NCBI RefSeq assembly: GCF_008801935.1
Contig: NZ_VZOT01000003.1
Span: forward strand, 62,001 to 126,000
Length of the DNA stretch: 64,000 nt
Origin: Comamonas kerstersii
GTDB lineage: Bacteria > Pseudomonadota > Gammaproteobacteria > Burkholderiales > Burkholderiaceae_C
Direction of reading: 5' to 3'
Position numbers and translations under genes: made by a program. Of the stretch, positions 1-8,898 are shown one piece after another. Every line of letters begins with the position of its first letter. The first letter of the stretch is position 1. The notes beneath the pieces are model-generated. The model saw nothing but the letters and a program-made list of their open reading frames with translations, did no database searches and was not told the origin of the DNA.

Positions 1-463
1 TCACTATCATATAAGGCGTTTGATTGATAGTCCCTTGCCCAACTTGATCAATCACCACATATTGAACTCGGCGATATTGCTGAGAAGACGAGTTTGGTTG
101 ATAAACATTGGCCGTTACCGAATTAGGTGCAATATAATAGCCACCATTCCACCCCTTGGTAATTCCAAAGCGCACCCCCACTCCAGGAACATTGGTTTTA
201 TAAACATTCGTAAATCCTGGTGCCAGTGCCCCATAGACTTCTGCAGATTGCAAAAATGGGCATGTGACATTTTTAGATTGCATCAATCCCAAATCAAACG
301 TCTCATTAAGCACCGTACCAACCTTCATATCTCTAGGAATTGTAATACTTGGCATTTGGAATGTGATATTACTAGGCGCAACAATTTCACCTTGAGCCAA
401 TACAACCGAAGGATACAACAGTAAAAAAAACAATTTATTTATGCATCTCAAAACATTAGGCAT
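1..463 (-). CDS. Fimbrial tip adhesin/minor subunit (partial, C-terminus beyond window)
   Basis: An open frame runs from the ATG at 463 to the window edge without a stop, about 154 residues. It starts with a signal peptide (MPNVLRCINKLFFLLLYPSVV, ending near LAQ) and continues as a beta-rich, low-charge secreted domain. It is the last visible gene of a chaperone-usher operon, the usual place of the tip adhesin, so I infer a surface adhesin exported by the usher. A GAGG Shine-Dalgarno six bases upstream supports the ATG at 463; an in-frame ATG at 475 is an alternative. Ligand unknown. Base composition is clearly AT-rich compared with the housekeeping genes of the window. Confidence 0.7.
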   Translation of the reverse strand, partial: MPNVLRCINKLFFLLLYPSVVLAQGEIVAPSNITFQMPSITIPRDMKVGTVLNETFDLGLMQSKNVTCPFLQSAEVYGALAPGFTNVYKTNVPGVGVRFGITKGWNGGYYIAPNSVTANVYQPNSSSQQYRRVQYVVIDQVGQGTINQTPYMIV

Positions 464-510
464 AAAAGACCTCATTTCTAAAAATCAATCACATCTAAAT
501 TTCAACGCTT

Positions 511-3141
511 TTACATAGATGTACATGACACATCTTGCTTTTCATACGCATTCCTAGCTGTATCGTCGCGCAGCAACTCATACTTCACTTGACATTGTTG
601 ATCAGGAGCATCACCCCACTTCACGCTAAGTTCACCCTGCTCTTGCAAGCCATATACGAAACTATTTCCCCCCTGCCCCACCACGCCGGCCTCTTTCCCA
701 TCTGGCAGCAGAACTACTGAACCAAATGGTGGAGGCGTTCCATCACTGCGGGAAATATCAAACAAGGCGGCCTTGCCAATCGTTGTCTCAAATTTTATCA
801 AGACCACGGCATTTTCATAAGGAACGACCTGCTCTGTGGTTGATTCAAAGTTCACATCTGGAGAAACATTTCTCACATTCAACAAAATATTGTTTCTCTG
901 GTATGCACTCAAGTAAGGCACAACGGCATATCCATTCCCATCAACTTCAATACCTTGGGAGTTTTGAACAATTGCACCTTTAGCACCTGGAGCATGCACC
1001 AGACCCACGGTGTCACCAATCTGGTTCGCAAATGTCAATCCCCCTGCATGGAGCACAATCCCACCACTGACAGATGCTGAAAGCTGGGTACTGCCCTCAC
1101 CAGAACTCACACTTCCATCAAAAATTGCTGAACTGGATCGATATTGCACGCTACCACCACTGAGAGTGCCTTGCTTTTCAAAATTTTCTGCATACAAGCC
1201 ATAGCTCAGCCTGTAATCCTCACCAGCCACCCCATTAAATCGAATTTGCTCAGAATTACCCCGTGTTTTGTCATGCACCAGGCTAGTAGTCAAATTATTA
1301 CCCCAGTTCCGCCCCAGAGGGAATGTCAGCGTCAAGGCAAAGCGATCACTATCTACATCACCTATGCCATTGGCCTTAGATTTCAGATAATTAAAATTCA
1401 ATCCAAAGGTATAATTATTAACCGTAAAATTATTTGAATACCCTGCCTGCGCCGTCACCAACGAATCCTGATAACTCCAGTACCTGGTCTTCGCCAGCAT
1501 CATGTATACACTGCCATACCCCCCCAACGGCTGAGAGTAGGTAAACTGTATCTTTCTTCTTTCACGATTGTAGTTACTAGGAGCAACAAAAGAAGAAAAC
1601 TCCTCGTAATTCACCTTAGAATCCAAGCCCCAGTAATTATTATTATATGAATATACAGATATATCAAAATTTGATTGCAGAGAATCAAATAATTTTGCAT
1701 ACCCAAGTCGCAATCTACTACCTGTAAACTCTTGCTGACCAAAAAAGTCTGTTAATTTTGTTTTAGCAAACTCGACATCACCGGAGAAAGCTCCATAATC
1801 AGTGCCATACACAGATCCAATCAAGGTAGCCCAGTAATTTTTTGAAACAGTGTAGCCAGCATAAGCCGTCCAGTAGTTCGAAATACCGTACTGCGCTGTC
1901 GCGCGCGCAACATTCACATTACTGGTAGATCCTGCATTCCTGTATTTTCCAATTGCAGCCGAATATCTGAACTGATTTTCCCGAACCAGCTGAGGCATGG
2001 CAGAACTTGGAACAACAAAGCTGGTTTTAGTACCATCTGCCTCCGTGATGACCACATCAAGATTGGAGTTATTGGCTGATGGATACAGATCGTCAATCAC
2101 GAAAGGACCAGGTGCCACAACGGTTTCATAGATCAGATTACCGCTTTGAAACACCTCAACCTTGGCATTGGTTAAAGCAACACCACGCACTACGGGCGAA
2201 TATCCACGCATGGATGCAGGAATCATCAAGTCACTACTTGACAGCTGAATACCACGAATACCGATTGAGTCCGTAACAGCACCATCGGTATAACTATCAC
2301 CTATCATCAAATTAGCCTTGATACCGGGAAGTGCTTTTTCCACATAGGTATCTATACTGTCGTAAGTAGACAGCGAAGGAGCACCATAATTTTTTTGGCT
2401 TGTAAAATAGCCAAAGTGCCTGAAATTCCAGCCATTTACATTGATACCACCACGCAAGCTGGCATAGCTGCTGTGCGTATCAAATCCACCTGTTGTTCGA
2501 TAATGACCTAATCTATACTGCAAGGTGGCTGCATTAATACCTTGCTGCCAGAATTCCGGATTCACGTAACCTCTTGGCGTTTTCTTCAAAAATGCTTGAG
2601 GTATGGAAATATCTAGACGCAGTGCTCCCTGATCAAAAACAGCCTTTGCATCAGGGATCAGCTTCTCCAGTGGAACGCAAGATTCTGGACCCATCTGCAA
2701 AATACGTTCACGACTCGATTCAGGCAAAGTCTCTAGATCCAGATTGAAGCCATTCAGCAGCCTCTGCGTGAGACACGGAATGACTACATTATCAACTCTT
2801 TTGAATTCCACATCATCAGAAACAATACTTTCTCCATTCAGAACCAAATCAACATTGTATATCCCTGGTAATACCTGATTTAATTCAGAAAAATTAGCAA
2901 TCTCTACTTTTCTGTTTCCATGCAGCATGTTCAAGTCAAAAACTGGATCTCCTTGAGCATCAAGCTTTAACTTTACTTCTTTATCACCGACACCTTGCGC
3001 ACCCTCCCGGACTTCAGTATCATTATCAATACTCTTTGACTCTGGTGGCAAAGCAGACGGAATCACTCCAACCTCTGCCTGAAGATACAAAGGCAAGCCA
3101 CCTAAAAATGATAAAAAAACAAAGCTGCGCATATCCGGCAT
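511..3141 (-). CDS. Outer membrane fimbrial usher (FimD/PapC family)
   Basis: The 876-residue product has the length and order of ushers: signal peptide, N-terminal periplasmic domain that receives chaperone-subunit complexes, a long 24-strand pore with a plug, and C-terminal domains ending in a cysteine pair (CQVKYELL ... VSCTSM). It would form the secretion pore for subunits in the outer membrane. I place the start at 3141 (MPDMRSFVFL) because a GAGGG motif lies four bases upstream; a longer frame to 3183 would start inside a perfect hairpin. It lies 61 bases downstream of the chaperone gene and 47 bases upstream of the adhesin gene. AT-rich like the rest of the operon. Confidence 0.93.
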   Translation of the reverse strand: MPDMRSFVFLSFLGGLPLYLQAEVGVIPSALPPESKSIDNDTEVREGAQGVGDKEVKLKLDAQGDPVFDLNMLHGNRKVEIANFSELNQVLPGIYNVDLVLNGESIVSDDVEFKRVDNVVIPCLTQRLLNGFNLDLETLPESSRERILQMGPESCVPLEKLIPDAKAVFDQGALRLDISIPQAFLKKTPRGYVNPEFWQQGINAATLQYRLGHYRTTGGFDTHSSYASLRGGINVNGWNFRHFGYFTSQKNYGAPSLSTYDSIDTYVEKALPGIKANLMIGDSYTDGAVTDSIGIRGIQLSSSDLMIPASMRGYSPVVRGVALTNAKVEVFQSGNLIYETVVAPGPFVIDDLYPSANNSNLDVVITEADGTKTSFVVPSSAMPQLVRENQFRYSAAIGKYRNAGSTSNVNVARATAQYGISNYWTAYAGYTVSKNYWATLIGSVYGTDYGAFSGDVEFAKTKLTDFFGQQEFTGSRLRLGYAKLFDSLQSNFDISVYSYNNNYWGLDSKVNYEEFSSFVAPSNYNRERRKIQFTYSQPLGGYGSVYMMLAKTRYWSYQDSLVTAQAGYSNNFTVNNYTFGLNFNYLKSKANGIGDVDSDRFALTLTFPLGRNWGNNLTTSLVHDKTRGNSEQIRFNGVAGEDYRLSYGLYAENFEKQGTLSGGSVQYRSSSAIFDGSVSSGEGSTQLSASVSGGIVLHAGGLTFANQIGDTVGLVHAPGAKGAIVQNSQGIEVDGNGYAVVPYLSAYQRNNILLNVRNVSPDVNFESTTEQVVPYENAVVLIKFETTIGKAALFDISRSDGTPPPFGSVVLLPDGKEAGVVGQGGNSFVYGLQEQGELSVKWGDAPDQQCQVKYELLRDDTARNAYEKQDVSCTSM

Positions 3142-3160
3142 AGAACCCTCGTCATGAGCT

Positions 3161-3196
3161 TTTAAAAAACCACCAAACAGCACGTTTGGTGGTTTT
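3161..3196 (-). terminator. Intercistronic hairpin with T-run (attenuator) between chaperone and usher genes
   Basis: A perfect 13-bp stem (AAAACCACCAAAC / GTTTGGTGGTTTT, arms 3166-3178 and 3184-3196) with a 5-nt loop is followed on the minus strand by six T residues. This is the form of an intrinsic terminator, placed directly after the chaperone stop codon and before the usher ribosome binding site. Inference: partial termination lets chaperone and major subunit be made in excess over usher and adhesin. Confidence 0.7.
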
Positions 3197-3202
3197 CATT
3201 TT

Positions 3203-3925
3203 TTATTTTGCTTTCGATTCCATCGTGACATTTGCTCCTTGATCATCAATAAATGAGTATGTCACCTTGCTTAAACCTTCGGTGGTTTTCAAACCATTCA
3301 AAGGAATGGTAATACTACCAAAAGGCGCTACCATTTGACCATCTGCCTTGTATTCTTTCCCACCAACTGCAGCCGAGACATCAGTCAAAGTAATGTAATA
3401 TGGGGATGGATTTTTGATAGAAATATCCACACCATCGGCAATTTGCGTCAGACCCCATTGCATTTCAGAAGCTGCTTTACGCACATCACCGCTTAACTCT
3501 GCAGGACGGAAAAACATCTTAATACGCGTACGAAAAGTCACACGCAGTGCATTTGCATCCGTTGCATCTGCCAGCGTTGGAGGCACTTCCAGCACATTCA
3601 GCCAGAACAGACTTTCACGGTCTTTAGGCAAAGGCTCCTTGTTGTAGATAATGCGAATAGACTGCGTTTTCTCTGGATTCAGACGAAAAATAGGAGGAGT
3701 CAACACAAAAGGCGTCTCATCCGTATCCAAAGTCTTCAGGTCATCACCACGGTCCATCCAGGCCTGAACCAGCGCTGGCTGCGACCCTGTATTCTCCGCA
3801 ACAATCGTCACATCCTTGCTGTTTGCAGGATAAACAATACGTGTACCCTGCAGAATCACAGAGGCAGAGGCCAAGGAAGCAGATAGTGCCAATGCACCTG
3901 CAACCAGGTATTTCAATTTCGTCAT
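3203..3925 (-). CDS. Periplasmic fimbrial chaperone (PapD/FimC family)
   Basis: The product has 240 residues with a signal peptide (MTKLKYLVAGALALSASLASA) and the two Ig-like domains of pilus chaperones. Family marks are visible: the conserved Arg near the start of the mature chain (GTRIVYP), the FWLNVLEVPP stretch, and the G1 donor strand with its Lys (TFRTRIKMFFRPAEL), the Arg/Lys pair that anchors the subunit C-terminus. It binds subunits in the periplasm by donor-strand complementation and hands them to the usher. The start is well supported by AAGGAG upstream. It lies 110 bases downstream of the major subunit gene. Confidence 0.95.
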   Translation of the reverse strand: MTKLKYLVAGALALSASLASASVILQGTRIVYPANSKDVTIVAENTGSQPALVQAWMDRGDDLKTLDTDETPFVLTPPIFRLNPEKTQSIRIIYNKEPLPKDRESLFWLNVLEVPPTLADATDANALRVTFRTRIKMFFRPAELSGDVRKAASEMQWGLTQIADGVDISIKNPSPYYITLTDVSAAVGGKEYKADGQMVAPFGSITIPLNGLKTTEGLSKVTYSFIDDQGANVTMESKAK

Positions 3926-4035
3926 AAAATCTCCTTGTTTTTCCCAATAAATTTATTGACTACGTTCTACAACGTTCGCATGATTTGCACAAAACTACGA
4001 CAAATCTATGCATACTATTAAATCTTCAAATGTAT

Positions 4036-4575
4036 TTATGGATAAATAATGGTGTACTCAGTGGCACTTTGCACTGCACCCGCTTCAGCAGCACCAGTTG
4101 CATAGTATTCTGCAAAATAGGTAAGACTTGCATTACCATTTTGAACTGGAACCACTTGACTGGATTGACCAGTCACACCTTCACTGAGCTTAATTACGCT
4201 CAAATTGCTATTCATCAGCTGAATCTCAACATTACTGTTTGGATTAATACTGTTAATGAGTCGGTTATCTGTCATGCTGGTATAGCTACCAGGCTCAAAA
4301 TAAACACTAACCTGTTTCAGACCTTCATCACATTCTGACAAGCTAATGTTGAATGGTGTTCGCCCTGCCGTTTTACCAGCGCTATTGAGTGTCTGAACAG
4401 AGACTGTAGGTAATGTCACCTGAAAATCAGGCTGTCCATTATTAATTTTGCAGGTTGCGCTGGTAATTTTTCCCACAAAAGTAATTTCACCATCTGCTGC
4501 AAAAGCTGTTCCTGCAATAAACCCAAGAGATAAAATCAAAGCGCTCTTGGTGAGGGCCTGATGGACTTTCTTCAT
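4036..4575 (-). CDS. Type 1 fimbrial major subunit (FimA family)
   Basis: The 179-residue pilin precursor has a signal peptide ending TAFA|ADGEITF. Two cysteines (Cys42 and Cys82) match the conserved pilin disulfide, and the C-terminus EYTIIYP carries the penultimate Tyr of the beta-zipper recognised by the chaperone. It should polymerise into the fimbrial rod by donor-strand exchange. As the first gene of the operon it is probably the most abundant product. The upstream region carries direct and inverted repeats (see separate entry) and is strongly AT-rich. The exact serological or receptor type cannot be told from sequence alone. Confidence 0.92.
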   Translation of the reverse strand: MKKVHQALTKSALILSLGFIAGTAFAADGEITFVGKITSATCKINNGQPDFQVTLPTVSVQTLNSAGKTAGRTPFNISLSECDEGLKQVSVYFEPGSYTSMTDNRLINSINPNSNVEIQLMNSNLSVIKLSEGVTGQSSQVVPVQNGNASLTYFAEYYATGAAEAGAVQSATEYTIIYP

Positions 4576-4850
4576 AAAATTCCCTTTCTTTATAAAACCC
4601 CAATATCTGGGGCCGCTAAAAATAGTAACAACTAGACATAAAATTTTTGTAGGACAAAGCGCAGGTGAAGAGCGGGCATTCCTCCTTCATTTCATGAAGT
4701 CAATTGATTCACATGTGAGTAGGACATAACGCTTCAGAAATTTTTCGCAGGAAAAACTATCAAAAACAATATATCCGAATAAAATTCAATATTTATTTTT
4801 TTTGTCCATGGAATATGGACATACGGCATTAACACCAGCATCACAGACAC
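4576..4850 (-). promoter_or_regulatory. AT-rich upstream region of fimbrial operon with repeated and dyad motifs
   Basis: No gene is seen here. Two direct repeats of GTAGGACAWARCGC lie at 4649-4662 and 4719-4732, 70 bp apart. A perfect inverted repeat CTTCAT-TTC-ATGAAG lies at 4685-4699. A further dyad TGTCCAT-5-ATGGACA at 4803-4821 lies closer to the divergent ligase gene. The spacing suggests transcription-factor sites for fimbrial control; which regulator binds is unknown. Confidence 0.4.
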
Positions 4851-4890
4851 ACTAGCCTTGAAGCAACCAGTGCAAAAAGCCTGCTTCAAG

Positions 4891-5751
4891 ATGTCTGTAC
4901 TACGTCTACTCTCCTTATGGATAGCATCATTTGCGCTCTGCCTGCCTGCACAGTTAAACGCACAGAACACCCCCATTACCCTCGCCACCCCCTACCACCC
5001 CAACCTGAACCTGGCGCACTACTGGGTCAGCGAAAAATACGATGGCATTCGCGCCTACTGGAACGGCCAGCAGTTCCTCAGCCGCCAGGGCCTGCCGATT
5101 GAAGCCCCTGCCTGGTTCACGGCAGGCTGGCCTGCCTACGCCCTGGACGGTGAGCTGTGGGCCGGGCGCGGGCAGTTTGCCAAAGTGCAGTCCACGGTGG
5201 CACAAGGCAGCAAAGATGAAACAGGTTGGCAGCAGCTGCGCTACATGGTGTTTGACCTGCCGCAGCACAGCGGAGGCTTCACCCAGCGCTACCAGGCGCT
5301 GCAGCAGCTGGTACAAGGCATCGCGCAGCCCTGGGTGCAGGCTGCGCCGCAATGGCAAGTGCCGGACCACGCCACACTGATGCAGCAGTTGCGCCAGTTC
5401 AGCCAGCAAGGCGCGGAAGGCTTGATGCTGCGCCACCAGCACGCGCCCTATCGCGTTGGGCGCAGTGATGACCTGATCAAACTTAAGCTGTTTGATGACG
5501 CAGAAGCCGTGGTCATTGGCCACCTGCCCGGCAAAGGTAAATACACGGGCATGACAGGCGCGCTGCTGGTGCAGACGCCCGAGGGCCTGCGCTTTCGCAT
5601 TGGCAGTGGGCTCAAGGATGCAGACCGTGCCAACCCGCCCCCGATTGGCAGCACCATCACTTATCGCTACAACGGCACGCATCCCAGTGGGGTGCCACGC
5701 TTTGCACGGTTCTGGCGTGTGCGAGAAGAGGCCACTTCACCCACCAAATAA
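4891..5751 (+). CDS. ligE: Periplasmic ATP-dependent DNA ligase (LigE type)
   Basis: This is a minimal ATP-dependent ligase of 286 residues with a signal peptide (MSVLRLLSLWIASFALCLPA). The adenylation motif I is K49-Y-D-G in VSEKYDGIRAYW, a DGELW motif follows near 86-90, EGLMLRH is motif IV and LIKLKLF is motif V. The C-terminus is the short OB domain; no extra DNA-binding domain is present, as is usual for LigE. The family is proposed to seal DNA in the periplasm, perhaps during DNA uptake or in extracellular DNA. A longer frame from a TTG at 4858 exists, but the ATG at 4891 begins a clean signal sequence. It converges on the decarboxylase gene. Confidence 0.88.
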   Translation: MSVLRLLSLWIASFALCLPAQLNAQNTPITLATPYHPNLNLAHYWVSEKYDGIRAYWNGQQFLSRQGLPIEAPAWFTAGWPAYALDGELWAGRGQFAKVQSTVAQGSKDETGWQQLRYMVFDLPQHSGGFTQRYQALQQLVQGIAQPWVQAAPQWQVPDHATLMQQLRQFSQQGAEGLMLRHQHAPYRVGRSDDLIKLKLFDDAEAVVIGHLPGKGKYTGMTGALLVQTPEGLRFRIGSGLKDADRANPPPIGSTITYRYNGTHPSGVPRFARFWRVREEATSPTK

Positions 5752-5760
5752 TAAAAAAGA

Positions 5761-5838
5761 AGCGCCTTGCGCTGATTCTGTAAAGGTTTCAGATAGTTTT
5801 CTACCTGAAACACTTATGAATCAAGCGCAAGGCGCTTT
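5761..5838. repeat. Nested dyad repeat, copy 1, acting as bidirectional terminator
   Basis: The outer arms (AGCGCCTTGCGCT and AGCGCAAGGCGCT) enclose an inner hairpin GTTTCAGATAG-TTTT-CTACCTGAAAC, with A-rich and T-rich flanks. It separates two convergent genes, so it can end transcription from both sides. The inner TTTCAGATA/TATCTGAAA arm recurs at 37949-38025 and 46296-46375. Confidence 0.75.
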
Positions 5839-5878
5839 TATTTTTGAAGGGCAATGCCCTTGCTGATCTTGGCTGAGC

Positions 5879-8251
5879 TTATTTGGCAGCCGTCTTGCGG
5901 GGCGCGGCTTTCGCGCGAAGCTTGGCTGCGGGCTTCACGGCAGGCTGCTCTTGCGCCACGCAGTCTGCGTAGTAGTGCACTTCGCCCTTTTCGTCCTCGA
6001 TTTCCACCAGGCCATGGATATCGGTTTCAAAGCCGGGGCACTCCTTGGCAAATTCGCGCGCGAACAGCAGGTAGTCCACGATCTTCTTGTTGAAGACTTC
6101 ACCGGGAATGAGCAGCGGAATGCCGGGAGGGTAAGGCGTGACCAGACCCACGGTGATACGGCCTTCCAGGTGGTCAATCTCCACACGCTCGGTCTTGCGC
6201 TGCGCGATGTGGGCGTAGGCGTCCGAGGGCTTCATGGCTGGCTGCAGATCAGACAGGTACATCTCTGTCGTCAGGCGCGCAATGTCGTACTTGGCGTACA
6301 GCTCGTGCACGTGCTGGCACAGGTCACGCAGGCCCATGCGCTCGTAGCGGCGGTGCTGCTGCACAAACTCGGGCAGGATGCGCAGCAGTGGCTGGTTGCG
6401 GTCGTAGTCGTCCTTGAACTGCTGCAGCGCAGCCAGCATGGTGTTCCAGCGGCCCTTGGTGATGCCGATGGTGAACATGATGAAGAAGGAGTACAGGCCG
6501 GTCTTCTCCACCACCACACCGTGCTCGGCCAGGTACTTGGTCACGATGGAGGCAGGAATACCCGTCTCAGCAAACTCACCATCCAGATCCAGGCCGGGCG
6601 TGACGATGGTGGACTTGATAGGGTCCAGCATGTTGAAGCCGTCGGCCAGATCGCCAAAGCCGTGCCAGTTGTCAAACAGCTTGCCGTTTTTCTTCTTGGA
6701 CTTGGTCTTGGGCGCTGCGTCCTTGCCACGGATGATCCAGTCGTCCGCACGACCCACACCCTCTTCGGCCAGCTTCTCTGGGCCCCAGACCTGGAACCAC
6801 CAGTCATCCTCACCAAACTCATCATCGACCTTGCGCATGGCGCGGCGGAAGTCCAGCGCCTCCAGAATGGATTCTTCCACCAGCGCAGTGCCGCCGGGTG
6901 GCTCCATCATGGCCGCGGCCACGTCGCAGCTGGCAATGATGCTGTACTGCGGGCTGGTCGAGGTGTGCATCAGGTACGCCTCGTTAAACAGGTGGTGGTC
7001 CAGCTTCTGTGTCTGCGAATCCTGCACCAGCACATGCGAAGCCTGCGAAATACCGGCCAGCAGCTTGTGGATGGACTGGGTGGCGTAGACCACCGACTCT
7101 TTCGGGCGAATGCGCTTCTTGCCCATGGCATGGTAGGTGCCATAGAAGGGGTGGAAGGCCGCGTGGGGCAGCCATGCCTCGTCAAAGTGCAGGTTGGCCA
7201 CGTAGCCATCGAGCATCTGCTTGATGGTCTCGGTGTTGTAGAGCACGCCGTCATAGGTGGACTGCGTCAGCGTCAGCACGCGGGGCTTGACCGCCTTGGC
7301 ATCCACACCCTTGAGCAGCGGGTTGGCCGCAATCTTGGCCTGGATGGATTCCACACTGAATTCGCTTTGCGGAATCGGGCCAATGATGCCGAAGTGGTTG
7401 CGCGTGGGCTTCAAGAACACCGGAATCGCACCCGTCATGATGATGGAGTGCAGGATGGACTTGTGGCAGTTGCGATCGACCACCACCACGTCACCCGGCG
7501 CCACAGCATGGTGCCAGACGATCTTGTTCGATGTCGATGTGCCATTGGTCACGAAGTAGCAGTGGTCGGCATTGAAGATGCGCGCCGCATTGCGCTCCGA
7601 CTCGCCAATCGCGCCGTTGTGGTCCAGCAGCTGACCGAGCTCTTCTACCGCATTGCACACGTCGGCACGCAGCATGTTCTCGCCGTAGAACTGGTGGTAC
7701 ATCTGGCCCACAGGGCTCTTCAGAAACGCCACGCCGCCGGAGTGACCGGGGCAGTGCCAGGAGTACGAGCCGTCTTCCGCATAGTCCAGCAGCGCCTTGA
7801 AGAACGGCGGCTGCACGCCTTCCAGATAGGCCTTGGCTTCACGGATGATGTGCTTGGCCACGAATTCCGGCGTGTCCTCAAACATGTGAATAAAGCCGTG
7901 CAGCTCACGCAGAATGTCGTTGGGCAGGTGGCGCGCGGTCTTGGTCTCGCCGTAGATGTAGATCGGCACCTCTTCATTCTTGCGGCGCAGCTCGCCAATG
8001 AAGCTGCGCAAGCTGTGAATGATGGGGTCTTCGTCATGGCCCGTCAGCTCCTCATCGTCAATCGACAGGATGAAGGCGCTGGCCCGACTTTGCTGTTGCG
8101 CAAACTGACTCAGATCACCATAGCTGGTCACCCCCAGCACTTCAAAACCTTCGGCCTCAATCGCCTGAGCCAAAGCGCGGATGCCAAGACCAGACGTATT
8201 GTCGGAGCGGTAATCCTCGTCAATGATGACGATGGGAAAGCGGAATTTCAT
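5879..8251 (-). CDS. Biodegradative Orn/Lys/Arg decarboxylase (PLP fold type I)
   Basis: The product of 790 residues has the three parts of the inducible amino-acid decarboxylases: an N-terminal response-regulator-like wing domain (FPIVIIDEDYRSDN), the PLP-binding core, and a C-terminal domain. The Schiff-base lysine is K396 in SIHKLLAGISQAS, and HFDEAWLPHAAF carries the cofactor-binding Asp. It removes CO2 from a basic amino acid, consuming a proton in the cytoplasm. Substrate (lysine, arginine or ornithine) cannot be fixed from sequence. The C-terminal tail is rich in Lys and Ala. I chose the ATG at 8251 because AAGGG lies six bases upstream; the frame extends to 8320. No antiporter gene is adjacent. 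Confidence 0.9.
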   Translation of the reverse strand: MKFRFPIVIIDEDYRSDNTSGLGIRALAQAIEAEGFEVLGVTSYGDLSQFAQQQSRASAFILSIDDEELTGHDEDPIIHSLRSFIGELRRKNEEVPIYIYGETKTARHLPNDILRELHGFIHMFEDTPEFVAKHIIREAKAYLEGVQPPFFKALLDYAEDGSYSWHCPGHSGGVAFLKSPVGQMYHQFYGENMLRADVCNAVEELGQLLDHNGAIGESERNAARIFNADHCYFVTNGTSTSNKIVWHHAVAPGDVVVVDRNCHKSILHSIIMTGAIPVFLKPTRNHFGIIGPIPQSEFSVESIQAKIAANPLLKGVDAKAVKPRVLTLTQSTYDGVLYNTETIKQMLDGYVANLHFDEAWLPHAAFHPFYGTYHAMGKKRIRPKESVVYATQSIHKLLAGISQASHVLVQDSQTQKLDHHLFNEAYLMHTSTSPQYSIIASCDVAAAMMEPPGGTALVEESILEALDFRRAMRKVDDEFGEDDWWFQVWGPEKLAEEGVGRADDWIIRGKDAAPKTKSKKKNGKLFDNWHGFGDLADGFNMLDPIKSTIVTPGLDLDGEFAETGIPASIVTKYLAEHGVVVEKTGLYSFFIMFTIGITKGRWNTMLAALQQFKDDYDRNQPLLRILPEFVQQHRRYERMGLRDLCQHVHELYAKYDIARLTTEMYLSDLQPAMKPSDAYAHIAQRKTERVEIDHLEGRITVGLVTPYPPGIPLLIPGEVFNKKIVDYLLFAREFAKECPGFETDIHGLVEIEDEKGEVHYYADCVAQEQPAVKPAAKLRAKAAPRKTAAK

Positions 8252-8407
8252 GCGCAACCCTTTGTAATCGGGAACAATAAAGATCGGATAGCCGCGCAGT
8301 GTAAGTAATATCGTGTGCAAATCTGTGAATTCTGCCCACTAAACCTCAATTTCCGGGCAAATTCTCAAAGCGGTCTCTTGCACCAATATCTATAGGGAGA
8401 AGAACAC

Positions 8408-8833
8408 ATGGCGACCAGTACCTGGTGGTGGGTTTTCACAGGCATCACCATTGTGGCCGAGCTGCTCACCGGTGGCATTTATCTGCTGATGATTGCACTC
8501 GGTCTGGCCTGCGGTGCCATCGCAGCACACCTGGGCCTGAGCCTGCCACTGCAGATCATGATCGCAGCCGCAGTGGGCATGCTGTCCGTGCTGGTGTGCC
8601 GCCGTCTGCGTGCGCGCCGTGCCCCTGAGCTGCCCCCTTCTGCCAACCCAGACCTGAACCTTGACATTGGCGAAACCCTGCACGTGCCCGAATGGAACAG
8701 TGACGGCACAGCCCGCATCCCCTACCGTGGCAGCCAATGGACCGTGGTCCTGCGTGCAGGCAGCATGCCTGCGGCGGGGCTGTACCGCGTCATAGAGGTG
8801 CAAGGCAACCGGCTGATCGTTGACAAGGCATAA
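8408..8833 (+). CDS. NfeD-family membrane protein
   Basis: A 141-residue protein: a hydrophobic N-terminal half with two or three membrane segments (roughly 5-65, including AELLTGGIYLLMIALGLACG) and a C-terminal beta-barrel (OB-fold) domain from about 80 containing ARIPYRGSQWTVV. This is the short NfeD form that is nearly always paired with an SPFH/stomatin gene, as here, where that gene starts 65 bases downstream. The pair is thought to form membrane microdomain complexes and influence protein quality control. GGGAGAAG upstream supports the start. Confidence 0.9.
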   Translation: MATSTWWWVFTGITIVAELLTGGIYLLMIALGLACGAIAAHLGLSLPLQIMIAAAVGMLSVLVCRRLRARRAPELPPSANPDLNLDIGETLHVPEWNSDGTARIPYRGSQWTVVLRAGSMPAAGLYRVIEVQGNRLIVDKA

Positions 8834-8898
8834 GCCCTGCTTTTGGGGCAAGCTCATGGTTGCTTCTTTTATTTGTTTTTCTTCATAAGGCCTGATCC

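Noticed and set aside
20..424. 134-residue plus-strand frame at the window start
   Set aside because: The minus strand carries a signal-peptide-bearing adhesin across the same bases, in register with the fimbrial operon.
5951..8308. 785-residue open frame antisense to the decarboxylase gene
   Set aside because: It is the mirror of strong codon bias on the other strand; it has no ribosome binding site or recognisable domain.
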